Assembly (NCBI GenBank): GCA_030141605.1
Contig: JAQGDQ010001756.1
Span: 1-26,602 of the forward strand
Length of the DNA: 26,602 nt
Direction of reading: 5' to 3'
Origin: Tubiluchus corallicola
Lineage: Eukaryota > Priapulida > Priapulimorpha > Priapulimorphida > Tubiluchidae
The notes below the pieces were generated by a model. The model made no database searches and was not told the origin of the DNA. It saw nothing but the letters and a program-made list of their open reading frames with translations. Below, in pieces: positions 1 to 9,007 of this stretch. The stretch's first letter is position 1. Each line of letters opens with the position of its first letter. A program made the translations under genes and the position numbers.

Positions 1-706
1 AGCTGACAAGTTTTACTACAAGATTACATTAGACATTAGTAACATTTACAGTAAGAATAGACTATAACTACACAAGCTGACAAGTTTTACTACAAGATTA
101 CATTAGATATTAGTAACATTTACAGTAAGAATAGACTATAACTACACAAGCTGACAAGTTTTACTACAAGATTACATTAGATATTAGTAACATTTACAGT
201 AAGAATAGACTATAACTACACAAGCTGACAAGTTTTACTACAAGATTACATTAGACATTAGTAACATTTACAGTAAGAATAGACTATAACTACACAAGCT
301 GACAAGTTTTACTACAAGATTACATTAGATATTAGTAACATTTGCAGTAAGAATAGACTATAACTACACAAGCTGACAAGTTTTACTACAAGATTACATT
401 AGATATTAGTAACATTTACAGTAAGAATTGACTATAACTACACAAGCTGACAAGTTTTGCTACAAGATTACATTAGACATTAGTAACATTTGCAGTAAGA
501 ATAGACTATAACTACACAAGCTGACAAGTTTTACTACAAGATTACATTAGATATTAGTAACATTTGCAGTAAGAATAGACTATAACTACACAAGCTGACA
601 AGTTTTACTACAAGATTACATTAGATATTAGTAACATTTACAGTAAGAATAGACTATAACTACACAAGCTGACAAGTTTTATTACAAAATTACATTAGAC
701 ATTAGT
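1..706. repeat. 74-bp tandem array (about 9.5 copies)
   Basis: Copies start at 1, 75, 149 and so on to 667, an exact 74-bp period. Each begins AGCTGACAAGTTTTACTAC. Copies differ by only a few substitutions (for example GACATT/GATATT, TTTACAG/TTTGCAG). The last copy decays at about 706. The array runs off the left edge, so its full length is unknown. It lies upstream of the first visible ALDH4A1 exon and is probably intronic. No coding potential is seen. Confidence 0.97.
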
Positions 707-1042
707 AGAAAATGACGGTTAGAAAATATTAACGTACGAATATTTAAGACTGACGCATTTCATATCAGATAGAAACTACTGGAAGCGTTTAGTAAGTCAT
801 ATAAAGTCATGTATGCATTGGAATATTTTACAGTTAGCAACATAGTTAAATTCATCTTTTCCGAATAATAACAACTTCAACAGATCATTAGTTCCTATCT
901 CAATGATATTAAGGTTTTCGGGCAGAAGTATTTCATTTAGTTTATGAAACATAACAACGCTACTTGGTTAGCTATCGTAATCGCATCCTGGCTTTAGTGA
1001 TCACGCGCTGCTTAAAGGACAAGGAAACGGATACCCGAATAA
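707..1042. other. Unique-looking AT-rich sequence, no feature
   Basis: There is no ORF of note, no repeat copy recognised elsewhere in the window and no exon-like GC-rich block. It is probably ALDH4A1 intron sequence. Confidence 0.5.
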
Positions 1043-1492
1043 GGTTTTAGAAAAATCGCTTTTTAAAAAATTATATTGCTTTATGGCAATTTTATGCACA
1101 ATTGAAATTTTAGTCGCGTTGAACGGAATTCTTGTTTGTTTTCATTTTAAATCTCCTGCAATATTGTTCCGACGACGCCATTACATGACGTCACTAAAAC
1201 ACGTAAATCAGGGGAAGAAAAGGAAATGTTAAATTATGACCCAAAAAACTTTCCATGCAAATCTATATTACTTAGCTTTTTGCTTACCTGCTGGAAAGAC
1301 TATGCAACTAAAATAATAATTTAAAATGTTTGTGCCAATTGGTAAAATGTCGCTGACTCGCCCTCCGGGGTGCGCCACTCACTAGCCAAAAACGTATTTT
1401 TAACCTTATTGACAAGATGCAGTAATTTTAAATTTTACTTAGTTAGTAACGTGTGCGCTAAGAATGTTCTGATTATTTTTTCAAACTTTACT
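1043..1492 (+). repeat. Dispersed repeat family A, copy 1
   Basis: This segment matches 13530-13981 in the same orientation along almost its whole length, with scattered substitutions and small indels. Shared landmarks are TTTGTTTTCATTTTAAAT, a stretch with CTTTCCATGCAAATCTATAT, TTGCTTACCTGCTGGAAAG and GGGTGCGCCACTC. Two diverged copies 12 kb apart, both in introns, indicate an interspersed transposon-derived element. No ORF, terminal inverted repeat or tail was recognised, so the class is unknown. Confidence 0.85.
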
Positions 1493-1611
1493 GGTGTCAT
1501 GGAAACTTGTTTCAAACGTCACTAATTCAAGGTCAAAGCTAACTTTCATATTATGGCTTCATAGGTTAAATTATTTGCATGTTACAATGCACCACATGCA
1601 ATCGTCTACGA

Positions 1612-1834
1612 ATTTCGATTGATTGATTTATTTCGAACTTCACAAACTTCATATACACATCACAAATTAATATAAATAATAAAATAAATGATGACACACA
1701 ACAATAACCCACATAACAACAGTCAGCGATATAACAAACTACGCCAATGACGTCTAATTACAGAAGTAAAGTTTACATCACTGTTTAAAATGCTCTTGCA
1801 TATAAAATTTTCACTGTTATTCAGCCTGACGTAT
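1612..1834 (-). mobile_element. 3' end of a CR1/L2-like LINE, copy 1 (5'-truncated)
   Basis: The segment repeats the sequence at 2130-2340 closely (for example TATACACATCACAAATTAAT and CTACGCCAATGAC). Copy 2 carries reverse-transcriptase coding on the - strand, so this is the 3' UTR end of the same element. On the - strand it ends in short AATCAATCAATC repeats, like the microsatellite tails of CR1/L2-type LINEs. It stops abruptly at the (GA)n tract, consistent with 5' truncation on insertion or with disruption by repeat expansion. Confidence 0.75.
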
Positions 1835-2112
<278 letters not shown>

Positions 2113-2115
2113 TGT

Positions 2116-2795
2116 AGATTTAGATTTAATATTTTATTTCAAACTTTAAAAAGTTCATATACACATCACAAATTAATACAAATAATACAATAAATTATGA
2201 CACACAACAATAACACAAATAACAATTAACTATATAACAAACTACGCCAATGACATCTAATTGCAGAAGTAAAGTTTGCATCACTGTTTAAAATGTTCTT
2301 GCATATAAAATTTTCACTCTTATTCAGCCTGACGTATAAACTGTATGCACATTTTCTGCGAATAACATCAAAATAAATAATATTAAGTCTAGTAGAAATA
2401 TATCTTGCGCTCGTATCATATGAAAAGTTAAACAGCTTCCGTGTTGATACATTATATGCAACCTTGAGTTTGCTAAGATTGTAAGAATAAAAATGTCTCC
2501 AAGTGGACATACAATAAAAAGTAGTGCAGTAAGCATTAAACAATTGTCTCTTCACGTTAACTGAACAGTGAGTAAATTTCATGAGTAATTTATTTGCTCT
2601 ACCGTAGTAAATTGAACATCGTCGTAATATATCTAAATCATCTGTATTGTCTTCTGATAAAATATGACCCAGATATTTTTCCTTTTTACTAGGGTACAAA
2701 ACTTTCACACTGAATAAATTGACCTTGTTCTTTTTCAGTATATTCCAATGGTTGTGGCGCGAAGTCGGGAACAAAATAGAGAATTTCAACTGTTA
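2116..2795 (-). mobile_element. CR1/L2-like LINE fragment, copy 2, with RT C-terminus
   Basis: Read on the - strand, this contains the end of a reverse-transcriptase ORF (2226-2789), a 3' UTR of about 100 bp shared with 1612-1834, and a short AAATCT-type tail at 2116-2129. The 5' part is missing, which is the usual state of dead LINE copies. It lies in ALDH4A1 upstream intron sequence, antisense to the gene. Confidence 0.8.
2226..2789 (-). pseudogene. Reverse transcriptase C-terminal fragment (non-LTR)
   Basis: The 187-residue open frame contains KYLGHILSEDNTDDLDILRR followed by a segment with RANKLLMKF, VKRQLFNAYCTTFYC and a Trp. This matches the thumb-side region after the catalytic palm in CR1/L2-clade LINE reverse transcriptases, where KYLGH...D..DI.R......R.N.L..KF...VK..LF...C...YC..LW is the family pattern (from knowledge of the family). 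The following basic segment (YNVSTRKLFNFSYDTSARY) fits the usual post-RT region. The YxDD palm motif and the endonuclease domain are absent, so this is a 5'-truncated non-functional fragment. Clade assignment is tentative. Confidence 0.8.
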
Positions 2796-3394
2796 TCCTC
2801 GGTTAATCGGAGGTAATGCACATTTGTTTGACCGTTTTTGTTGAGTGACTAGTGAAATTATCAAATTAGATACCTGAGCTTGCAAAGCAAAATCATCCTT
2901 AAGTCGGCATAGTTACAAAAACGTTATGACGCTTCAAAGTAGAAAGACCCAAAATATGGTCAAATGTCAGTTTTTCATTTTTGATAAAAACCAATGGCAA
3001 ATATATTGGACTTTTATATTCTGGCACCAAATTCATGTTCAAAAACACTAAAAATTTAATTTTATAACTCCTTACCCACTTTTCTGTCTAGAATCTTGTA
3101 CTACAATTAAAAAAATCAAAATTTTATTTTTAAACTCTGATTGTAGCTCGTGGAAGCCGCCATTTTGCTTCGGGTTTTTTCTATTGCCAGGCCCAGATCT
3201 TCATCAGGAAGAGCCATCTACTGGATTTAAACATAACTTCATTGTGTTCTTGCAAAGTCTCTAGCAACCAACATGTGGCCGAGAGTTAGCTGTAAAAAAC
3301 ATGTCTTCTTCCTGGCCAAAACAACAATATTATCACCATTATTATTGCATTTTATGTTTTAAATTTAAAATTAACTTTTAATGTGACTGTGTCA
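2796..3394. other. Intronic AT-rich sequence, no recognised feature
   Basis: No exon, array or clear transposon end is visible. The segment includes a GC-richer patch near 3145-3205 with no open frame worth reporting. Confidence 0.5.
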
Positions 3395-3480
3395 GGTAAA
3401 TGTATGTACAATTCCAGGCCAGGTGTGCCACAAAAAATATTATCCCGGGCCGGGAATTGAACTTGCGGCCATCTAACTAA
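3395..3480 (-). mobile_element. tRNA-derived SINE remnant (possible)
   Basis: On the - strand the sequence contains GGCCGCAAGTTCAATTCCCG, which resembles a Pol III B box inside a tRNA T-arm with a pairable stem (CCGGG/CCCGG). The rest of a tRNA (A box, anticodon arm) is not recognisable, so this is at most a SINE fragment. It ends about 50 bases before the first ALDH4A1 exon. Confidence 0.4.
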
Positions 3481-3530
3481 AACTCGATTCAAATAAAGAA
3501 ACTTTTCCTATCACGTCTCCTTGTTTGCAG

Positions 3531-3727
3531 AGTGCGGCGGAAAGAATTACCATCTGGTCCTGAAATCGGCCGACCTGGAGTCGGTGGCCAACGGAACAAT
3601 CCGGGCAGCGTTCGAGTACCAGGGACAGAAGTGCTCCGCCTGTTCCAGGATGTACGTCCCCCGGGCGCAGTGGCCGGAACTCAGGGAAAAATTGATATCA
3701 AAGCACAAAGAGATCAAAATGGGATCG
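3531..3727 (+). CDS. ALDH4A1: ALDH4A1 exon with both catalytic residues
   Basis: This exon encodes part of the catalytic domain of mitochondrial delta-1-pyrroline-5-carboxylate dehydrogenase, which oxidises glutamate semialdehyde to glutamate with NAD+ in proline catabolism. It opens with a codon split by the intron (G|AG, Glu), giving ECGGKN, the general-base Glu motif. About 33 residues on it has FEYQGQKCSACSR, whose first Cys is the thiol nucleophile. This spacing and the CSACSR context are specific to ALDH4A1-type enzymes. The acceptor is TTGTTTGCAG|AG and the donor TCG|GTATGA, ending in phase 0. GC content is much higher than in the flanks, as expected for a real exon. An ATG-initiated frame is not expected because upstream exons lie outside the window. 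The identification rests on remembered family sequence, but is very secure. Confidence 0.95.
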
Positions 3728-3770
3728 GTATGAAATTAAATTAATGTTATAGTTTAAATGGATGTTTGTA

Positions 3771-4119
3771 ATTATTATTGTTATTGTTACTGTTACTGTT
3801 ACTATTATTATTATTATTGTTACTGTTACTATTATTATTATTATTACTGTTACTGTTACTATTATTATTATTATTATTACTGTTACTATTATTATTATTA
3901 TTATTACTGTTACTATTACTATTATTATTATTATTATTATTACTGTTACTATTACTATTATTATTATTACTGTTACTATTACTATTATTATTATTATTAC
4001 TGTTACTATTACTATTATTATTATTACTGTTACTATTACTATTATTATTATTATTATTGTAATATTATTATTATTATTGCTGTTACTATTACTATTATTA
4101 TTATTACTGTTACTATTAC

Positions 4120-4158
<39 letters not shown>

Positions 4159-4241
4159 TGTTACTATTATTATTATTATTATTACTGTTACTGTTACTAT
4201 TATTATTATTGTAATATTATTATTATTATTATTATTATTAA
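3771..4241. repeat. TTA/CTG/CTA triplet repeat block
   Basis: About 470 bases are built almost only from ATT, ACT and GTT-type triplets (TTATTATTACTGTTACTATT and variants). It begins 40 bases after an ALDH4A1 donor site. All three + frames read as low-complexity Leu, Ile/Val/Thr or Tyr/Cys runs, an artefact of the 3-bp period. Confidence 0.97.
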
Positions 4242-4573
4242 CATTAGTAAATTATTGTTTATTGCTCAACTTACTGTCAGTAATTTTTGACATGATTTTT
4301 GTTTTTGAATTTAATCATTCTGATTATCATCACCTTTTTACTTCAAGTGCAAATGTCCCACATCAAAAAAATTTACTTTATTTTACATCATTTTTACTCA
4401 GATTACATTTCAACTGCAGTAACTTTATTAGACAGCATTGGGGAATGCTTAGGCCCAGTTCACACTTTTGCTCACTTATAACTCGCAAAATTTGTTTGCT
4501 TCTTCGTTTTCCTGAAGTCAAAATTATGTTAAAATTTCCTTACTCGAGGCGCCGTCACACTAGCGTTTTCTCC
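4242..4573. other. Intronic sequence without recognised feature
   Basis: AT-rich sequence with no exon or array. The last 120 bases (from 4449, CAGTTCACACTTTTGC) probably belong to the family B element that follows, because similar CAGTTCACACTT/AACTCGC wording recurs near 15470-15570. Confidence 0.45.
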
Positions 4574-4750
4574 CCAAGTAACTCGCGAGCGTGTTCAGAC
4601 TAGAGAACAAAACTTGCTCCAAGTTACTCTTCAATAGTAAGAGCGAACTCATACTCACTACTCAGTTCACTGCGTCTAGAGTAACTCACCAATTAACTAG
4701 CAAGCATGTTCAGACTATAAAGTTAAACTTGTTGCGAGTTACTCTATTAC
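4574..4750 (+). repeat. Dispersed repeat family B, copy 1
   Basis: 4574-4686 matches 15343-15467 in the same orientation: CAAGTAACTCGCGAGCGTGT against CAAGTAGCTCGCAAGTGTGT, then ACTAGAGA..AAAACTTGCTC and GTTACT. A second, weaker internal copy of the same motif follows at about 4682-4745 (AACTAGCAAGCATGTTCAGA). AACTCGC recurs in both orientations around the second copy, which suggests a MITE-like element with inverted ends. The class is unassigned. Confidence 0.7.
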
Positions 4751-4871
4751 GTGCATGATATTGTTCCACATGTGAGCCATGAGGTACAGCACAGCACAAT
4801 GCAAAAATGTTTTCGTTGTTTAAATGTTAAAGTTTTGAAAGTTTTGTAAACGTATTTGTCTCTCTTTTCAG

Positions 4872-4916
4872 CCGCTGGATTTTGAAAATTTCATGTCGGC
4901 AGTAATCGATGAAAAC
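4872..4916 (+). CDS. ALDH4A1: ALDH4A1 45-bp microexon-like exon
   Basis: Fifteen codons read PLDFENFMSAVIDEN, matching the DFGTFFSAVID-type segment that follows the K-x-G turn after the catalytic Cys exon in ALDH4A1. The acceptor is CTTTTCAG|CCG and the donor AAC|GTAAGT. Both borders are phase 0, which fits the phase-0 end of the preceding exon. It is too short for ORF calling and is recognised by homology and splice sites. The intron that follows is 3,110 bases, about 85% of it one 14-bp minisatellite. Confidence 0.93.
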
Positions 4917-5119
4917 GTAAGTTGATAATATCAAAGTTTATTGACTCAACACACACCGGACAAAAAACTAATCGTATTGAAGTATTTCCTGCGCATTTTT
5001 TAAACAGACCAATGTATCATCGTATCCAATGATCATCCAATGTATCATCGTTATCAACGGATGCTAATCACATCTATTGTAGACATTGGACCGGCAGAAC
5101 AACAGAAATCTGCCCTTGA

Positions 5120-7769
5120 GGCAGGTAATCACAGACAGGTAAACCCAGACAGGTAAACGCAGACTGATAAACGCAGACAGGCAAATGCAGACAGGTAAAC
5201 GCAGACAGGTACGCGGACTGGTAAACGCAGACTGATAAACGCAGACAGGCAAATGCAGACAGGTAAACGCAGGCAGGCAAATGCGGACAGGTAAACGCGG
5301 ACAGGTAAACGCAGGCAGGTAAACGCAGACAGGTAAACGCAGACAGGCAAACGCGGACAGGTAAACGCAGGCAGGTAAACGCAGACAGGTAAACGCAGAC
5401 TGGTAAACGCAGACAGGTAAACGCGGACAGGTAAACGCAGGCAGGCAAATGCAGACAGGTAAACGCAGACAGGTAAACGCGGACAGGTAAACGCAGACTG
5501 GTAAACGCAGACAGGTAAACGCAGACAGGTAAACGCAGACAGGTAAACGCAGACAGGTAAACGCAGACTGATAAACGCAGACTGGTAAACGCAGACAGGT
5601 AAACGCAGACTGGTAAACGCAGGCAGGCAAATGCAGACAGGTAAACGCGGACAGGTAAACGCGGACAGGTAAACGCAGACTGGTAAACGCAGACAGGTAA
5701 ACGCAGACAGGTAAACGCAGACAGGTAAACGCAGACAGGTAAACGCAGACTGATAAACGCAGACTGGTAAACGCAGACAGGTAAACGCAGACTGGTAAAC
5801 GCAGGCAGGCAAATGCAGACAGGTAAACGCGGACAGGTAAACGCGGACAGGTAAACGCAGACTGGTAAACGCAGACAGGTAAACGCAGACAGGTAAACGC
5901 AGACAGGTAAACGCAGACAGGTAAACGCAGACTGATAAACGCAGACTGGTAAACGCAGACAGGTAAACGCAGACTGGTAAACGCAGGCAGGCAAATGCAG
6001 ACAGGTAAACGCGGACAGGTAAACGCGGACAGGTAAACGCAGACTGGTAAACGCAGACAGGTAAACGCAGACAGGTAAACGCAGACAGGTAAACGCAGAC
6101 AGGTAAACGCAGACTGATAAACGCAGACTGGTAAACGCAGACAGGTAAACGCAGACTGGTAAACGCAGGCAGGCAAATGCAGACAGGTAAACGCGGACAG
6201 GTAAACGCGGACAGGTAAACGCAGACTGGTAAACGCAGACAGGTAAACGCAGACAGGTAAACGCAGACAGGTAAACGCAGACAGGTAAACGCAGACTGAT
6301 AAACGCAGACAGGTAAACGCAGACAGGTAAACGCAGACTGGTAAACGCAGGCAGGCAAATGCAGACAGGTAAACGCGGACAGGTAAACGCGGACAGGTAA
6401 ACGCAGACAGGTAAACGCGGACAGGTAAACGCAGACTGGTAAACGCAGACTGGTAAACGCGGACAGGCAAACGCGGACAGGCAAACGCAGACTGGTAAAC
6501 GCAGACAGGTAAACGCAGACTGGTAAACGCAGACAGGCAAATGCGGACAGGTAAACGCAGACAGGTAAACGCAGACTGATAAACGCAGACTGGTAAACGC
6601 AGACTGGTAAACGCAGACAGGCAAATGCGGACAGGTAAACGCAGACAGGTAAACGCAGACTGATAAACGCAGACTGGTAAATGCAGACAGGTAAACGCAG
6701 ACTGGTAAATGCAGACAGGTAAACGCAGACTGGTAAACGCGAACAGGTAAACGCAGACAGGCAAACGCGGACAGGTAAACGCAGACAGGCAAATGCGGAC
6801 AGGTAAACGCGGACAGGTAAACGCGGACTGGTAAACGCGGACAGGTAAACGCAGACTGGTAAACGCGGACAGGCAAACGCGGACAGGCAAACGCGGACAG
6901 GCAAACGCAGACTGGTAAACGCAGACAGGTAAACGCAGACAGGTAAACGCGGACAGGTAAACGCGGACTGGTAAACGCAGACAGGCAAATGCGGACAGGT
7001 AAACGCGGACAGGTAAACGCAGACTGGTAAACGCAGACAGGTAAACGCAGACTGGTAAACGCAGACTGGTAAACGCGGACAGGTAAACGCAGGCAGGTAA
7101 ACGCAGACTGGTAAACGCAGACAGGCAAATGCGGACAGGTAAACGCGGACAGGTAAACGCAGACTGGTAAACGCGGACAGGTAAACGCGGACAGGCAAAC
7201 GCGGGCAGGCAAACGCGGGCAGGCAAACGCGGGCAGGCAAACGCGGGCAGGCAAACGCGGGCAGGCAAACGCGGGCAGGCAAACGCGGGCATGTAAACAC
7301 GGACAGGTGACAGACAAACTCAGACAGGCAAACTCAGACAGGCAAACGCAGACAGGTAAACGCAGACAGGTAAATGCAGCCAAGCAAATGCAGACAGGCA
7401 AACTCAGACAGGTAAACGCAGACAGGTAAACACAGACAGGCAAACGCAGTCAGGCAAATGCAGACAGGTAAACGCAGACAGGTAAACACAGACAGGTAAA
7501 CGCAGTCAGGCAAACACAGACAGGTAAACACAGACAGGTAAACGCAGACAGGTAAATGCAGACAGGTAAACACAGACAGGCAAACGCAGACAGGTAAATG
7601 AAGACAGGCAAACACAGACAGGCAAACGCAGACAGGTAAATGCAGACAGGTAAACGCAGCCAAGCAAATGCAGACAGGCAAACTCAGACAGGTAAACGCA
7701 GACAGGTAAACACAGTCAGGCAAACACAGACAGGCAAATGCAGACAGGCAAACACAGACAGGTAAACGC
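5120..7769. repeat. 14-bp minisatellite, about 190 copies
   Basis: The basic unit is GTAAACGCAGACAG (14 bp). Recurrent variants are GTAAACGCGGACAG, GTAAACGCAGACTG, GCAAATGCAGACAG and GTAAACGCAGGCAG. From 7300 onward the flavour changes to AAACTCAGACAGG and AAACACAGACAGG units. Fourteen is not a multiple of three and the unit lacks stops on the - strand, so long - strand frames (up to about 790 codons, 14-residue period PVCVYLSAFTCLRL) are open in all phases. They are by-products, not genes. The array fills most of the intron between exons 4872-4916 and 8027-8112. Confidence 0.98.
5389..6410. repeat. 182-bp higher-order repeat inside the 14-bp array
   Basis: The rare variant ACTGATAAACGCAG recurs with ATAAACG starting at 5571, 5753, 5935, 6117 and 6299, exactly 182 bp (13 x 14) apart. 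The order of variants between these landmarks, including the GGCAGGCAAATGCAGACAGG block, is the same in each. 5389-5570 is a more diverged copy. Such order preservation shows amplification of a 13-mer block on top of the 14-bp period. Confidence 0.93.
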
Positions 7770-8026
7770 TGCTACGCCAGTGGCTTGTCAGCACCACTTT
7801 CGAGTTAAAACCAATGTAATACTCAAGGTAAAAACTGAGTTAAAATCATGAGACTCAGAAAAATCGTGAGAATTAAATATCTGCACTTTTTTACTCCTAC
7901 ATTTTGTTTTCCCTTTTGACATCAGCACTACTCATAGGCTTCTGTCTGTTGCTCTATTTCGCCATCTGTAGTCTTTTCTGTTAAACAAATGCGAAGAGCT
8001 GATCTTTAAACCTTACTGTATTTCAG

Positions 8027-8112
8027 GCTTTTAATGATATAACGTCACACATTGATTTTGCCAAATCTAGTCCTGACATGGAGATTGTAGCCGGCGGCGG
8101 TTATGATAAAAG
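8027..8112 (+). CDS. ALDH4A1: ALDH4A1 exon (SHIDFAKSSP..IVAGGGYDK)
   Basis: The exon encodes AFNDITSHIDFAKSS and then PDMEIVAGGGYDK, aligning with the family's AVIDxxxFxxI..xxxxAxSSPxLxILAGGxxD segment. Acceptor: GTATTTCAG|GCT. Donor: AAAAG|GTGAGT, leaving phase 2 (AG of an Ser codon completed by C at 8868). Length 86 bp. The donor is followed almost at once by the 70-bp array, which begins about 12 bases inside the intron. Confidence 0.93.
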
Positions 8113-8124
8113 GTGAGTGACTTA

Positions 8125-8474
8125 GTGGTTGCTGGTTCGATTCCAGGCTTAATCATTTTGCTTTTTCATATTATGCTGACAGTAATATTGTGTAATGGTT
8201 GCTGGTTCGATTCCAGGTTAAATCACTTTGCTTTTTCATATTATGCTGACAATAATATTGTGTAATGGTTGCTGGTTCGATTCCAGGCTAAATCACTTTG
8301 CTTTTTCATATTATGCTGACAATAATATTGTGTAATGGTTGCTGGTTCGATTCCAGGCTAAATCACTTTGCTTTTTCATATTATGCTGACAATAATATTG
8401 TGTAACGGTTGCTGGTTCGATTCCAGGCTAAATCACTTTGCTTCTTCATATTATGCTGACAATAATATTGTGTG
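8125..8474. repeat. 70-bp tandem array with tRNA B-box-like motif (5 copies)
   Basis: GCTGGTTCGA starts at 8131, 8201, 8271, 8341 and 8411, an exact 70-bp period. Each copy contains GGTTCGATTCC, the consensus of the Pol III B box (tRNA T-loop), within GTTGCTGGTTCGATTCCAGG. No proper A box was found at tRNA spacing. The array probably grew from a fragment of a tRNA-derived SINE, but functional promoter activity is not shown. Confidence 0.9.
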
Positions 8475-8867
8475 CTTGTGTAGCAAAATCGTCCATAAAT
8501 CGGCAATTAAGCTTTTCTAGTTATTCACATATCCCGAATCTCCATTTCATGAGGATCATTTTAATACCAAGTTCATCGCTCTATGTTAATTTCAAGCTGA
8601 GATAATCCGGTGTTGTGTTGTTGTTGTTGTTGCTGCTGCTGTCGCTGTTGTTGTTGTTATGTCAGGCTATGTGTATTTACTTACGTAAGTTTTCGCTCTG
8701 CGATAGCTTTCTATGTTGTTACCTACATAGTCGTTGATTATTTAAAGTTTTTCTATAGCTTCTACATAATATAAATGTATAAAAGGAAAGACAAAACGCT
8801 TTTTGATATGTAAATCTTTTTTCCTAAATTTCGCTGTCTTTCATATCGTCTTTTTTTTAATTTTTAG
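8475..8867. other. Intronic sequence with short TTG/GCT triplet run
   Basis: The only recognisable item is a (TTG)n/(GCT)n run at about 8612-8659. The final 40 bases are pyrimidine-rich (TCTTTTTTTTAATTTTTAG) and serve as the acceptor tract for the exon at 8868. Confidence 0.6.
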
Positions 8868-8934
8868 CAAAGGTTATTTCATAGAACCAACAATAATTGA
8901 GACAAGGGACCCTTATGACAAGATAATGAAAACG
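8868..8934 (+). CDS. ALDH4A1: ALDH4A1 exon (GYFIEPTIIETRDP)
   Basis: The 67-bp exon completes a Ser codon and reads KGYFIEPTIIETRDPYDKIM then KT. This is the GYFVEPTIVExKDPxxxIM segment that in every ALDH4A1 I know leads directly into the EEIFGPVL motif. Acceptor: TTTTTAG|C. Donor: ACG|GTGAGT, phase 0. The next coding sequence should begin with the Glu-Glu of EEIFGPV, but no such sequence follows in the window (see the remnant at 10855-10871). This exon itself looks intact. Confidence 0.93.
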
Positions 8935-9007
8935 GTGAGTGTTTTTATCAGAGTTTAATTAAGGAATCTAACGGATCACTAATTATTTTCTGCAAGTAAT
9001 TAAAGTT

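Noticed and set aside
1-706. CRISPR-like array
   Set aside because: Repeats are contiguous with no variable spacers, and the genome is eukaryotic.
3758-4603. Tyr/Cys-, Leu- and Ile/Val/Thr-rich frames
   Set aside because: By-products of the TTA/CTG/CTA triplet repeat in three frames.
5064-7723. Very long - strand frames (up to 789 codons) rich in Cys, Leu, Pro and Val
   Set aside because: They are translations of a 14-bp minisatellite. All three - frames are open at once with the same 14-residue period, which a real gene would not show.
8117-8150. A complete tRNA or SINE head at the start of the 70-bp array (TGACTTAGTGG then GGTTCGATTCC)
   Set aside because: The A-box-like and B-box-like words are far too close together for a Pol III promoter, and no cloverleaf can be drawn.
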